Positions 1 through 10,912 of a stretch of DNA of 64,000 nucleotides are shown one piece after another (the stretch's first letter is position 1; every line of letters starts with the position of its first letter). Under the pieces are notes generated by a model that made no database searches, was not told the origin of the DNA, and was given only the letters and a program-made list of their open reading frames with translations. The position numbers and the translations under genes are program-made. Source of the DNA: Biomphalaria glabrata (lineage: Eukaryota > Mollusca > Gastropoda > Planorbidae); contig NC_074716.1 of the NCBI RefSeq assembly GCF_947242115.1, forward strand, positions 19,846,090 through 19,910,089. The letters run 5' to 3'.

Positions 1-949
1 TTTGTGTATAACGGATCAAACATGTAAACCATATATTACAGATGTTCCAGGTTATGACAGAACATAAAAAGATGATCATCAGTAGTAGTAACAACATTCA
101 TTTAATTTAAGGGTTCACAGCTGTACTGGAAATTTGAATTGCCTAACAGCATGCCATTGCAATAGTTTTTCTTTATATATATTTTTGTCTTTAGTTTACA
201 AAACTATTAGGATCATCAAAATTTGGAAGCTTCATTCTTTTAAGACCACAGTGAAATTTTTCATAGTAAAATCTTAGTTTAGTGACTAGAGGGTAACATA
301 TTGACAATTGGAAAAAGTAACTTTCACAGTGGGAAATGTATCTTTTGTTCTTTAAAAAAATTTGGGTCGTCTTTTGCATATGCTTTGGTTGTTCAATTGA
401 CTAACTGCCTAATGGTGCTGATTAAGCCTCACACCTGTCTGTGGTTATCTTAGTCTTAGTTGACTCATAATTGTAAATTATCTCCAACTATATGCAAAAC
501 TTCAGAATTATGATGTTTGTTATACAAGAAATGATGAAAATATTAACAAAGATATAAATTTTAAACGTTATAAAGCCTTTTCCCATCTAAGATAACAATG
601 TAATGATGTTCTAATGCCTTTAGAATTTCTTTGACTTTGTTTGTGTGTCAAAAACCAGTACCAGTATTTAATATAAATTAATCTTGTACAGTTTTTAAGA
701 TAAAGATCTAAAATGTACAAATCAATCTATTGCTGTAAATGTCTTTCATTAGCTGAGTTGATATAAAGTTATATATACATTTAAAATATCATATTATATA
801 GTGCATAACAACATTAAACAGACTATATCAATACATTATTTAAATGGTCTCATCAATCTTTGCAACTTGCAACTAGTTTGTTGAAGTTTGAGGAAATATT
901 TTTGTACAGTATTAGTATTAAGATTTGTGTCTTTCATCATAAGACAGTT
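1..949. other. Non-coding AT-rich stretch, probably WARS2 intron or upstream flank
   Basis: No supported exon, RNA or repeat was found. The next exon downstream is the last exon of WARS2 and it opens in the middle of a codon, so earlier exons must exist to the left. I could not find them here, and they probably lie outside the window. The short minus-strand reading frame at 191-379 has no recognisable motif. Confidence 0.4.
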
Positions 950-989
950 TTTTTAACTGTACTTCTTCTTCTTCTTCTTCTAGCCAGCT

Positions 990-1496
990 TTATTGCTGCT
1001 GAGCTGTGAGCTCTTTTGCAGACTGTGCCAAGGAAAAAAAGTGTGCTGTTTTCTTCAGTTGTTCAGCACTGCCGTACAGGGTGTTGGTTATGTTGGGCTG
1101 TAGTGGAAGAAGGGTCTGCCTAAGATGGATTAGGGAGGGGCATTCAAAGAGGATATGGTTTACGGTTTCAAAGGGGTGGGCGCAATGTCTGCAAAGGGGT
1201 AGTTGTGTGGAGTTTATTTTGTTCAGGTGGTAATTTAATAGTGGTGTGTGTCCTGTTCTTAGTTGGAAGATTGTAGATTGTTCTTTGCGGGGGAGGAAGT
1301 TAATACTGTCCAGTTTGTTAGGCGTAGTCATTTCTCTGTACATGGCTCTGCCTGTGTTTCCTGATGCCCATTGGTTGAGCCACTCCTCTTTGTGATTGTT
1401 GACTAACATTGACCTTAGGGTGAGGTCTATCTGGTTGTTCCATAGATGTACCTGCCTTTGATAGCTTATCTGCCTTTTCATTTCCCATGATGCCAA
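990..1496 (-). pseudogene. LINE ORF2 C-terminal zinc-motif tail
   Basis: The 168-aa C-terminal frame contains LRTGHTPLLNYHLNKI and a Cys/His cluster CRHCAHPFETVNHILFEC, typical of the tail of I-group ORF2 proteins. It runs to the 3' end of the LINE. Relatives of this 3' end recur at 10619-10912 and at 18430-18534 plus 19245-19300, so the family has several copies in the window. Confidence 0.85.
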
Positions 1497-2865
1497 TGTG
1501 TCCAGGGATCCACTGTAGTGTAATATTGATATTTAATTTTGATATCATCTGGTGGATTATCACAATGAGTGTTGTCAACTCTCTTGGGCTGTTTGAGGTG
1601 CTGCTGTTAAGTGCTTGCAGAGTAGATTGGGAGTCTGTAAAGACAACAATATCTGATGGTGGTTGCACTCCTTCATATAATTTGTTTTCCACTGTCTGAA
1701 GTGCTATGGTAATTGCCTCAATTTCGGCTTGGAAGTTTGAGCAGTAATCACCACAGGGTGCGCTTATCTCAAAGTGTTTATTTTTAGGGAAGACCAGGAA
1801 GGCACCAAGACCAGCATTGATGGTAGCTTTGAAAGCCGATCCGTCTGTATAAATATGGATAGCTGTTTTTTGATAGCTTTTGATTGTTTCAAGCGTGCCT
1901 ACTTTGAGCTCCAGTGGATTTGATTCTTTTGTTAAGGTGTTATTTAGTAAATGTGTTTTGATGGTTGGTTGTTTGTAGTTTAGTCCGGGTGTAATGTTCA
2001 AAAACCTGGTAATTTTTTCTCTGTTGTTGGGTAGGTGGTGTTTTAGGGCTAGTTCGTCAGTAAGTTGGATCAGAGTCCTTTGCTTTTTTTGGTTGTTTTT
2101 CCTATTTCTCTGTGTTAGTAATTTATTTGGATGATCATCCTCCAACCTTCTGTATCTCTCAATAGCTTCTAATGCTGCTCTGTTGCGCCTTAACTTAAGA
2201 GGTTCAATATTGGAGTCTATTTCACAGGCTGCTGTGGGAGTAGTTCTCATACCTCCACTAATTAACCGCAAGGCTTGGTTTTGGATTGTATCTAATGATG
2301 ATTGATATGTTTTGTTGGCAGCTACTTGTATGGAGAGACAGTTATCCATTACAGATCTGACATATCCAGTGTATAACTGTCTTAAGGTTTTCTTTTCAGC
2401 TCCCCAGGATGTTCCTGCTAGGTGTTTTATTATGTTTAATCTTTGTGATGCCTTTTCTTTTAAATCTGCCATAAAGTGTTTTAGAGACAGTCTTTGGTCT
2501 AGTTTTACACCAAGATATGTTGGATTTTCTTCTTTATTTATTGGCTGAGAGTCTATTTTTAGGATGTAGTTTCTTTTTGCTGTTTTGTTGCTGTGGCTAA
2601 AGATTGAATAAACTGACTTTTCTTTGTTTATTTCCATTTTCCATAATTTTGAATATGTGGAGATAGTTGTGAGGGCTCTATTTAGTTTGGATCTAGTCAG
2701 CACTGGATATTTCTCTGTAGTCCAAATTAAAAGGTCGTCTGCATAAAGTGCCTTATTGACCGAAATGAGGTCCGGGAGGTCATTCATGAAGATTAGAAAG
2801 AGTGCAGCTAAGGGCTGAACCTTGTGGTAGTCCTTCTTCCAAACTTTTTTTACTAGAGATGGCAC
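1318..2865 (-). pseudogene. LINE RT palm/thumb plus RNase H domain
   Basis: The 515-aa frame starts with the YADD catalytic box of the RT (around 2734-2745). It continues through the thumb and connection and then enters a ribonuclease H1-like domain: HIYTDGSAF, FQAEIEAITIAL, VFTDSQSTLQAL and QWIPGHIGIMGNEKADKLSK. These give the D-E-D-D metal ligands. A frameshift near 1440-1450 leads into the last piece. Confidence 0.92.
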
Positions 2866-3433
2866 CTTCGAATCGGGTTTGGATGGTTCTGTTTTTTAAG
2901 AATGCTCTGATCCAGCTGTACATTTTTCCATGGATGCCCATTTTTTTCATCTTCAAAAATAGACCTTTTCTCCACACTCTATCATAGGCTTGCTGCAAAT
3001 CTATAAATACTGCTGTAGTGTGCTTGTTTTCATGAAACCCTTCTACTGTGTCCTGGATAAAACGAAAGAGGTGGTCTTCTGTTCTACTTGCTTTCCTGAA
3101 GCCAGCTTGTGCATTGTGGAGTGAGCAAGTACTTTCTAGCCACCAATAAAGTCGGTTATTGATCATTTTTTCTGCCATTTTGCCAATGTTGGATGTTAGA
3201 GATATTGGTCTATAACTTTTTGGGTCTCCAGGTGGTTTATTTTTCTTTAAAATGGGTATTATGTTTGCGGTTCTCCATTCTTGTGGTGTGTCTTCAGTTT
3301 TCCATGTATGGTTGATAAAGTTAAGTATACAGTTTTGGGCCTGTGGTCCTAGTCCCCGAATCATTTCATTTGTTATTTTATCGGGTCCAGGGGATTTTCT
3401 TGACTTGAGGCTTTTTAGGGCAGTATTGAGCAC
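2780..3433 (-). pseudogene. LINE reverse transcriptase, fingers and palm
   Basis: The frame carries the RT landmarks KSPGPDKITNEMI, YRPISLTSNIGK, QAGFRKASRTEDH, DLQQAYDRVWR and GLPQGSALSCTL. The sequence shifts frame near 2800, just after the LPQGS block. The downstream frame continues with FLIFMNDLPDL and the catalytic ALYADDLLIW box. Confidence 0.9.
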
Positions 3434-4012
3434 ATGTAGAGTGAAGGGAGTGTCAAAGATCTGACAGCTTTTTCTTCTTTCTTTAAGATATTACTGAAGG
3501 CCTGGTCCAGTTGTTTTCTTGGCTTTGACTTGTTAATGTTGGCAAAATATTTATTGAAGGTTTCAGCCTTTTTAAGGTTTTCTGTTATGATGTCGTCAGT
3601 GTCTTTTATAGGTTGGGGGTTTGTTATTTGTTTCTTTCCTGCTAGCCGGCGCAGAAGGGTCCAGGCCTTTCGACCATCCTTGTTTAGATCTAGTTGTTCG
3701 CATGTTGTGGTCCACTTTTTCTTTTTTTCTGTTTTAATTTTGTATCTTATAAGCCCTGTCAATTTGTTGTACGTTGTCTTGTTCTCTCTAGTAGGATTTT
3801 TTTCTATAGTCTTCCTGGCCATGTTTCTTTCTTTTACTAATTTATCTAATTCAGGTGTCCAAAAAGGTTTGTATTTCTTAACTTGGCCTCGAGGGATGTA
3901 TTTTTTTGCTGCTTGTAAGATGTTGGAGACTATAGTTGTGTAGGTTGAATTGACGTCTGTCTCAATTATGCTTGATAGTCTTGTGTCTGTTTCTTGTGAA
4001 AAAGCTGCCCAG

Positions 4013-4837
4013 TTAGCTTTTTTTATAGTTCCATCTAGTTGTTTTGTTGGATTGGTATCTACCTGGCGTTCCAATATTGAGGAGTATAGGCCTGTGGTCA
4101 CTACCTATGTCTTCAAGTACTGTTATTTTAGAAGAGTCGGTAATGTCTGTAGAGATAAAAGTTAGGTCAGGTCTGCTAGTTGTGTTGTGTGCTCTGTGGA
4201 GGAAAGTTGGAGGTGTAGTTTTGTTTTGCAGAAGTTGTAGGTTAGAGGCATTTGTTACATCCTCTATTTCTTTGCCACGCTTGTTGTAGTGTGGGTAGCC
4301 TAGGGAAGGTGTGTGTGCATTGAAGTCCCCAGCTATTATTGTCCTTGTGTAGTGTGGTAGTTGTATGTCTATTTCTGCTGTTGATGATGGTGGGCAATAG
4401 TAGTTTTTGATGGTGTACTTTGTTCCTCCTCTCAAAAGAAGTATTTCCTGCGTGTCGATGTCTGTATTGTTCTGTATTTGTTTTACTGTGGCTTGTGTCT
4501 CATTTCTTATGAGGGTCATAATTCCCTGGCATTTGGTGCAAAGGCATCTGTACTGTGTGTAGCCTGTGATGTTTATTTTTTTCTTGGGCAGTAGTGTTTC
4601 TTGCAATAGCGCTATGTGTATATCATGCTTCTTGAGTATGTGTTGGAGTTCTGTTGTCTTGTTTTGTAGGCCTAAGATGTTGAGTTGCAAAAGGTTTAGA
4701 AGGTGTTTGCTGCTAGTCTGTTTTTTATTTCCAGTAGCTGACTTATCACAGGCAGTCCTGGAAGAAACTGCCATGCGCAGACATTTTACGAGGCGACGTC
4801 TGAGCTCGTGTGGATTTTTCATTAAATTCCTTGGCAT
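4013..4837 (-). pseudogene. LINE apurinic-like endonuclease domain
   Basis: The 274-aa frame contains the endonuclease/exonuclease/phosphatase order of motifs: LLQLNILGLQNKTTELQHIL at the N side, ALLQETLL, IIAGDFNAHTPSLGY and the C-terminal SDHRPILLNI. These correspond to the metal-binding and catalytic N, E, D/N and DH positions of LINE endonucleases. The domain would nick the target DNA to prime reverse transcription. The frame shifts near 4040-4100 into the next piece (3415-4101), which holds the endonuclease-RT linker. Confidence 0.88.
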
Positions 4838-5679
4838 TTAGTGTAGGCTGGGTGTTTCCTCAGGCTTTTTTTAAATATATAAATATATAGTCCCCGCATT
4901 TTAAGGGAGTTTTCGGTCTTGGCAATTTTCTCCAATACTGACACAAAAGGAAACATCTAGGTCTGAAGACTGTAACCGGAATATCCATGGGACAAGGTGG
5001 GGTTGGCCAATGGTCCTTTCTCCGCCATCCATAGAGCTCTCCAAATTGAACTTTTCTGAGTAGAAAGCTTAAAGTGGACTGTGCCCTGGGTATGCTCTGT
5101 GGAATCATCACATCCTGGATCCAGGCCCCTTCACGATATCACATTCACCAGATTTAGAAAAAAAACACTTCATGTTGGGTTTATGTCTAGTATTAGAATG
5201 TAGTGAGACAAGGACCTCCGTCTGGTGTAGTGCAATCCAGACCTCTGTCAAAAAGCACCTAGAGGGGGGGAAGGTCCACTATTATTCACTTAGTGAAATG
5301 CAAGTGGAAAGGCAGTGGGGTTATTTATTTCTCTTGGTCATTTCCAAGCCCCGATACCCACACGGGGGAGTATCGCCACAGAGTGGAGGTTTGGAGTCAG
5401 AGTTTTCCTTCTCCTAGATGGGTTGCGTTATTTAGGCTGACGTGCCCCATCAACACGAAGCTAAACTGGTTTTGAGGCGCCAGTGTTCCGCCTTTCATCC
5501 CTTCTCCTGTCTGTTTGTAAGAACAGGTTCCGCCGGATTTTTGAGAAAATCACACGTGAAGGCCAGGAGCTGGATTTGACTGTCAGAGGCATTTAGAGAC
5601 GCAAGCCATGGGAGCATTTCTTGGAAAGTGGGTGCTTATCCCCACTTTCACCCCCGGCATTGACAGTCCTTTGGAACCC
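4838..5679 (-). other. LINE 5' region without ORF1
   Basis: This belongs to the LINE because it lies between the endonuclease frame and the right target-site duplication. It is more GC-rich than its surroundings. It has only short frames (for example 4860-5111, minus), none with a zinc knuckle or coiled coil. Confidence 0.6.
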
Positions 5680-5772
5680 TTTTTAACTGTACAGTAATTA
5701 GAATACAAGAAGACTTTCAAGTGTATTTTAAAAAAATGTTTCTTACACTATGACCACCGTTTCTATCTTTAG

Positions 5773-6227
5773 GTGATGTTGGAAGGATCAAAAGTTTACG
5801 CAACCCAACAAGCAAAATGAGCAAATCTGAACCCAATGATAAGAGCAGAATTGATTTAACAGATTCTCCAGATGTCATCAAAGTGAAAGTGAAGAAAGCA
5901 GTTACAGACTTTATCTCACAAATATCTTATGACCCTGACAATCGTCCAGGTGTTTCCAACTTAATAGACATTCATGTGGCCTTGACAGATTTGAGCCATG
6001 ATGAAGTAGTGGAGGAGTCATTTCTGCAAGCAGAAGACACCAGCTTGTATAAAGAAAGACTTGCAGAAGTCATCATTGAAAAATTTTCACCAATCAGAAA
6101 AGAAATATTGAGACTCCAGGCTGATAAGGGTTACTTATTAGATGTTTTAAGAAAAGGATCAGAAAAAGCTTCAACAATAGCTGAAAATACTATTAAAGAT
6201 GTTAGGCAGTATGTTGGACTTAGGTAA
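5773..6227 (+). CDS. WARS2: Mitochondrial tryptophanyl-tRNA synthetase, last exon
   Basis: Terminal exon of a class I aminoacyl-tRNA synthetase that charges mitochondrial tRNA-Trp. It starts after the acceptor ..ttctatctttag, in the second position of a codon, and encodes 150 residues. These include SLRNPTSKMSKSEPN (the KMSKS signature that binds ATP), SRIDLTDSPDVI, KAVTDF and YDPDNRPGVSNLI, then a helical C-terminus ending VRQYVGLR. These blocks match mitochondrial/bacterial TrpRS and not the cytosolic WARS1. The Rossmann fold with the HIGH-type motif must be encoded upstream and is not in view. The ATG at 5817 is the M of KMSKS, not a start. The preceding intron carries the antisense LINE, whose right target duplication is 80 bp from the acceptor. 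Confidence 0.93.
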
Positions 6228-6238
6228 ACTGTATTCTA

Positions 6239-6244
6239 AATAAA
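6239..6244 (+). terminator. WARS2 polyadenylation signal
   Basis: AATAAA lies 12 bases after the TAA stop, followed by a T-rich stretch. The 3' UTR would be very short. Confidence 0.6.
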
Positions 6245-6784
6245 GTTCTTTGTTACTGTTAAATGTTCATTCCTTATTATTTTTGTTTTCATAAGTTATT
6301 TCAATGTATTTGATATATGTCTATGAGCTAATGATAGAACATTAATTAATTGATTAAGATGAATACAGTTGAGATTATCTGAAAATATAGTTTAAAGTCA
6401 CTATTTATAGAAATATTTTGCTCATCACTCTTTTTAAAATTAAGAACTAGAATGGTTCTCAATTTATTTTTACACTGTCTAATAATTACTATTTGCATTC
6501 ATTAAAAAAAATTGACATTTCAAAAAAGAAAAGCAACAAAACATTTTTTTGAACAAGAACAAACAAACATGAATGAAAGCATGAATAGGAAAAACATAAA
6601 AAAAACTGTTTCTTTCACTTGTCTGGACCAGTTGGGAAGAAGGGGATATCTGGATGAGCACTTTTTAAATGTATTTATGAAAGAAAAAATTAGGGACTTT
6701 GATTTGAACTTAAGGGCTAAGACAATATGGTAACCACATGAAAACAGGTTTTATAGTTATTTACTAAGTTTTTTTCTACAAACA
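6245..6784. other. Intergenic, no gene seen
   Basis: AT-rich sequence. Small overlapping frames on both strands near 6480-6730 have low-complexity composition and no recognisable domain. Confidence 0.4.
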
Positions 6785-7030
6785 ATAAAGGGGACTAAAT
6801 CATCTTTAATTACTTTATCAGTCAATTAAAATTTCTTTCCCTTGTTCGAAATACAAAGAAAATAATTACCAATAGTTGATTAACTAATTGGTTAATTTTT
6901 TTTTTTTATTCTTTGTTGGAAAGTAAAAGAAATAATTGTGCAAAATTTCAGCTTAATCCGAGAGATTGGGTGTAGGAGAAATAATGTGTACAAACTTTTA
7001 CCTAAGCTTTGTAAAAAAAATATGCATGTG
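6785..7030 (+). repeat. Dispersed repeat family A, copy 1
   Basis: About 230 bp, sharing ordered blocks with four other places: ggggactaaat, ctttcccttgttcgaaatac, taactaattggtta, aaagaaataattgtgcaaa, tttcagcttaatccgag and aataatgtgtacaaac. The other copies are at 21285-21510 (reverse), 27135-27370, 48450-48800 (reverse) and 53310-53430. It has no coding content; it could be a MITE or a SINE. Confidence 0.7.
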
Positions 7031-7355
7031 TTAAAAAGCTTTATAAACTGTATTTGTTCAAAAAGTTCCTAGACACTTTTAGAAAACTTGCTTTCTTCCA
7101 CCTACGTAAGCTATGCATTTTTTTGTTTTGAAGCCAATACCATAATATAAAATCAACATTAAACTTTAAACAAAAAAAAAACACTTAAAATGACATTTTC
7201 TGTTTGGGATATATATATATATATTCTTACATGAAAGAACCTGTTCATGCTTTATTGGTCCAAACAAATTTAAATTAGGTTTGACTACAATTGTCCACTT
7301 CTACATTATTACTGCAGGCTTAGAATAACAATATAGATACAAACAATATATACTC

Positions 7356-7490
7356 ACGCACAAAAAATGCACACACAACCAGTGCTGGATGAATTAGGCT
7401 AGGCACAAAAAATGCACACACAACCAGTGCTGGATGAATTAGGCTACGCACAAAAAATGCACACACAACCAGTGCTGGATGAATTAGGCT
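7356..7490. repeat. 45-bp tandem repeat, 3 copies
   Basis: Three head-to-tail copies start at 7356, 7401 and 7446. The unit begins acgcacaaaaaatgcacaca and ends ggatgaattaggct. Copies differ at about one position (acg versus agg). Confidence 0.95.
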
Positions 7491-7659
7491 CCTATGTACT
7501 TCTTGGTGATGATGAATGACCTTGAAACACCCAGACTGACAATGGTATGAATATTCTAATTTTCTTCTTGCATATAATCATATTTTCACAGAACTGGATA
7601 TAAGAATTGAAGGTTGTGTTAAATTCATCCATCAGGGCAGTTGTTTAAAAACATGTCTG

Positions 7660-8690
7660 CTCAAGACAATGTTTGTTTTAATACAGCATTATCAGACCAT
7701 AACTAGATGGACAGTAATTTGTTTTGTTATTTTTAGAGCTGGTTTGATACTAACATTATGGGCTAATGAATTTTTGACCCAGAGATCTCAGAGGGTTAGG
7801 GCAAACAATGTTATATCAAATGCACGCATGGTTAACACAGGGGCGCCCCAGGGGGCTGTGACATCGCCATTGTGGTACATTTTGTGCACCAATGATTTTC
7901 AATCTGCTCCTTCACAAAATTCGATGATGATGCAGCTCTTCTTGCCCTGCTCTCAGACGTAAATGAGTATTTCAGAGAAATAGAACACATTGAAAAATAC
8001 TGTAAAGATAATTTTTTATTATTAAATGTAAAAAAAAACTAAGAAATGATAATTTTCGTAGGGAAAAGAAGGAAAATGATATTGTTTCTGTAGCTGGAGA
8101 GACTATTGAAATAGTGCAAACCTTTAAATACCTTGGAACTATCCTAGACAATAAACTAAATTTTACTGCAAATACTGATTATATCAGCAAAGATTACTGA
8201 GAAAACTGTCCTCATTTAATATTAGTGAAAAGGCCTTGGCTATGTTTTATCACGCTCATATCTGCAATATTTTAAGCTTCAATATCACTGCCTGGTATGG
8301 CATTCTGAGCATTAAAAATAAACTTTATAGAATCCTAAATGCTGCTGGTAAAATCATTGGCAAAAAACAAACCCCTTTTGGGCAGTTGTTTGAGACAAAC
8401 ATCTATAAAAAAGCTAACAAGATCCTCGAAATAAAGAATCACCCTTTGTGTCAGGATTTTGTGATTTTACCATCACAAAAGAGATAAAAGACACCGATAG
8501 CAAAGACAAACAGACACAAACACTCTTTTGTTCCCCTGGCAATCAAATCATTAAATAAGAACAATCTGGTATAAACTTTGTCACATGTAAATTATGAGTG
8601 AGTCTGGTGTGAATGTACACTTTGGTTTCTTATAGTTATAATGTTTTTTGTTTGGTGTAATATGGACAATAAAGATTATTTATATTATTA
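7660..8690 (+). mobile_element. Degraded Rex1/CR1-like LINE, 3' half
   Basis: Translated pieces in different frames follow the RT palm-to-thumb order of Rex1/L2-type LINEs: RVRANNVISNARMVNTGAPQ then GAVTSPL; LLLNVKK; a FKYLGTILDNKLNF-like piece; NITAWYGILSIKNKLYRI; KIIGKKQTPFGQLFE; and a C-terminal HSFVPLAIKSLN-like end. Stops and frameshifts are frequent. The 3' end runs into a short ATT-rich microsatellite near 8665-8690. The 5' end is truncated before the endonuclease. Confidence 0.8.
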
Positions 8691-9333
8691 TTATTGTGTG
8701 GTCAGACTCTCCAAGGGGAAATAACATTCATGTGTAGGCCTATTTTTATGTTGCTGTAACACTTCTAAGTTCTATTTGACCTAGTAGGACAATGAACATA
8801 TGAACTTAATGTATGTAATATATGATAATATGTCAATGCCATGATTGAAGTCTCCCATAACTCTTCAAAGAGAGCCAGGGGTTTTTGTCCAATCTCATTC
8901 TGTTGCTTCCCTCATGTTGGCTCTGGGTTGTATGTAAACAAGTATGACAGATTTGAGTCAACTGTCTAGGAAAATAGTATGGTTTAAGATTATTACACAA
9001 TGATTCAATATAATCATTAGTATTGTGATATTGTTGGCAATGCAAATTTTTTGTTGAAGTAAATGGCCATTCCTCCTCCCCTGGCTTCATCACTATCTAT
9101 GGGTCCATCTGCTTTATACAAATAAATCGCAACCAATTCTACTGAATCAGCAGTTTTCCAAAATTTATATGATATCCTATAAAGAAAGCATCTAAATTCT
9201 GTCTATTTTTCAGTATAAATTGAATTTAAAAAATTATTTCAGGTGACTTCCTTGGCTTATTAGTCTATTTTGTATTTTAGGAGATTTCTAAGAGCTCCTG
9301 GAAATTCAGGAATCTGCTGGAAGCCTGCATATC
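8691..9333. other. Intergenic, no gene seen
   Basis: No motif-bearing frame. The sequence at 9280-9344 is the pre-insertion flank of the next LINE. Confidence 0.35.
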
Positions 9334-9344
9334 GTGGTACTCTA

Positions 9345-10590
9345 AAATGACAGGAGCAATCAAAACAACACCCATAAGAGCTATGGAGGAAACCGCTGCC
9401 CTGATCTCTCTGGATGAAAGAAGAGAAATAAAAATCCTTTCCCAATTCACTAAATTGGAAACCTTGGAGAGGCACCCACTCAGAACAAAAATCCACAAAA
9501 CTGGCACAAAAAACCGTCTCAAAAGGACCAATTTCATACAGGAATCTCTAAACCTAAAAAAGAAACACCAACTTGAAAAAATTACTCTGGAATCCTCGAT
9601 ACACTATAATGAATCTCCACCCTGGTCGAAAGCCCTCTTCCTACTATAAGGGACCATATTGAAAACATAAAAAGAAAATCTGATTACAGACCAACAGAGC
9701 TCAAGGAAATAGTGAACTCTTTTCTACATACCAATTACCCTAGCAATCAGTGGATAAGAGTTTACACGGATGGCTCATCCCATAAAGCCACCACAAATGG
9801 AGGAGCTGGAATACTTATCGAATGGCCAGATGGAGGAAAACTAAAAAAATCCTTTGCAACTGGAGAGCTCTCTGACAGTCACAGAGCAGAAAGGGAAGCA
9901 CTAGCACTAGCTGCTACCATGCTAGCAAATCATCCAAGTTCCCCTCACAGTCAGATTGTCTTTCTAACAGACGCAAAAACAACCCTCCAAAGCCTGCAAA
10001 ACTCTGATTCCCCTTATATTAAAAACCTCAGAAAAGCACTCACAAAGCTCAACCACAACAGCAAAAAAACTGTTATTCAATGGATACCAGCTCACATACA
10101 ACTAGCAGGAAATGAGAAGGCTGACACACTCGCCAAGAGTGGGAGAACAAACTCACAAGTAAACTCTGCACTCTATCCAGAAGAAATGAAGAAATTAATT
10201 GTAGATAAAATAAATGAGAAATGGACGAGCTCCCGTCCAAATCACAAGAAAGATGATGCTTACTATAAGCTATCCCGACAAGACCAACGTCTAATCTTTC
10301 GACTCAGGACCGGACACAACAGAATGCGACAACACATGTTCTGGAAGCTCAAAATTGGAACCAGTGAAATCTGCCCATGTGGAGTATCACCAGAAAATGC
10401 CGACCACGTCCTCCAAAACTGCTCTCTCTACCAAGAGGCCCGTATAAGACATTGGCCCCAAATCACCTCAATAGAAAGAAAACTATATGGAGAGCTCCCT
10501 GATTTGGAAACCACTGCGCAGTTCATCTCATGTATTGGTTTAGTCATATGAACACTCCAACATAACAATGAGAACGATGAAGAAGAAGAA
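9345..10590 (+). mobile_element. 5'-truncated I-group LINE with 11-bp target duplication
   Basis: The insertion carries only the 3' end of an I-group ORF2 (connection, RNase H, zinc tail) and ends in (GAA)n. The direct repeat GTGGTACTCTA flanks it exactly at 9334-9344 and 10591-10601, so this is an independent 5'-truncated retrotransposition event. Its RNase H differs clearly from that of the LINE at 963-5679, so it is a second lineage. Confidence 0.9.
9712..10551 (+). pseudogene. LINE RNase H and zinc tail (ORF2 fragment)
   Basis: The open frame of 279 aa has WIRVYTDGSSHKATTNGGAG, RAEREALALAA, VFLTDAKTTLQSL and IQWIPAHIQLAGNEKADTLA, which supply the RNase H D-E-D-D residues. LRTGHNRMRQHMF and a CPCGVSPENADHVLQNC zinc cluster follow. 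It has no start of its own: it is the internal end of a LINE ORF2. The upstream frame at 9347-9649 (+) is the connecting region, separated by a frame break near 9650. The RNase H frame is uninterrupted, so the insertion is fairly recent. Confidence 0.88.
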
Positions 10591-10618
10591 GTGGTACTCT
10601 ATTTAATTGATTGAGATG

Positions 10619-10912
10619 CTCAACTAAGAACAGGACACACACTTTTGTTAAATTACCATCTCAACAATATAAACCCCACACACCTACATCTTTGTAGACA
10701 CTGCACCCACCCTTATGAAACAGTAAACCACATCCTCTTCGAATGACCCTTCCTAATCCACCTTAGTCAGACCACACTACCTCTTCAGCCCAACATAACC
10801 AACACCCTGTACAGCAGTGCTGAACAACTGAAGAGAGCAGCCAACTATTTTTCCTTGGCACAGTCTGCAAAAGAGCTCACAGCTCAGCAGCAAAAATCTG
10901 GCTAGAAGGATG
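10619..10912 (+). mobile_element. 3'-end fragment of the nimbus-like LINE family
   Basis: Nucleotides from caactaagaacaggacacac to agctcagcagcaaaaatctg match the reverse complement of roughly 985-1275. A zinc-tail peptide can be followed with a few broken codons. This is a 5'-truncated relic, next to but separate from the LINE at 9345-10590. Confidence 0.85.

Larger units (their letters stand above)
963..5679 (-). mobile_element. Near full-length I-clade (nimbus-like) LINE, antisense to WARS2
   Basis: A 4.7-kb non-LTR retrotransposon reads right to left. From its 5' side it has an endonuclease, reverse transcriptase, RNase H and a Cys/His zinc motif, and it ends in a (GAA)n tail. A perfect 13-bp target-site duplication TTTTTAACTGTAC lies at 950-962 and 5680-5692, so both ends are preserved. 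RNase H after the RT is the hallmark of I-group LINEs; nimbus from Biomphalaria is the nearest family I can name. The protein part is split over five overlapping frames (about four frameshifts), with long open stretches between them, so it is dead but fairly young. The 840 bp at the 5' side (4838-5679) hold no long ORF, so no gag-like ORF1 is visible. Confidence 0.9.

Noticed and set aside
5172-5475. Plus-strand ORFs in the LINE 5' region
   Set aside because: Opposite to the element's sense strand, with no domain; chance frames in GC-richer DNA.
7356-7490. CRISPR-like array
   Set aside because: Units are contiguous with no spacers, and the window is eukaryotic.
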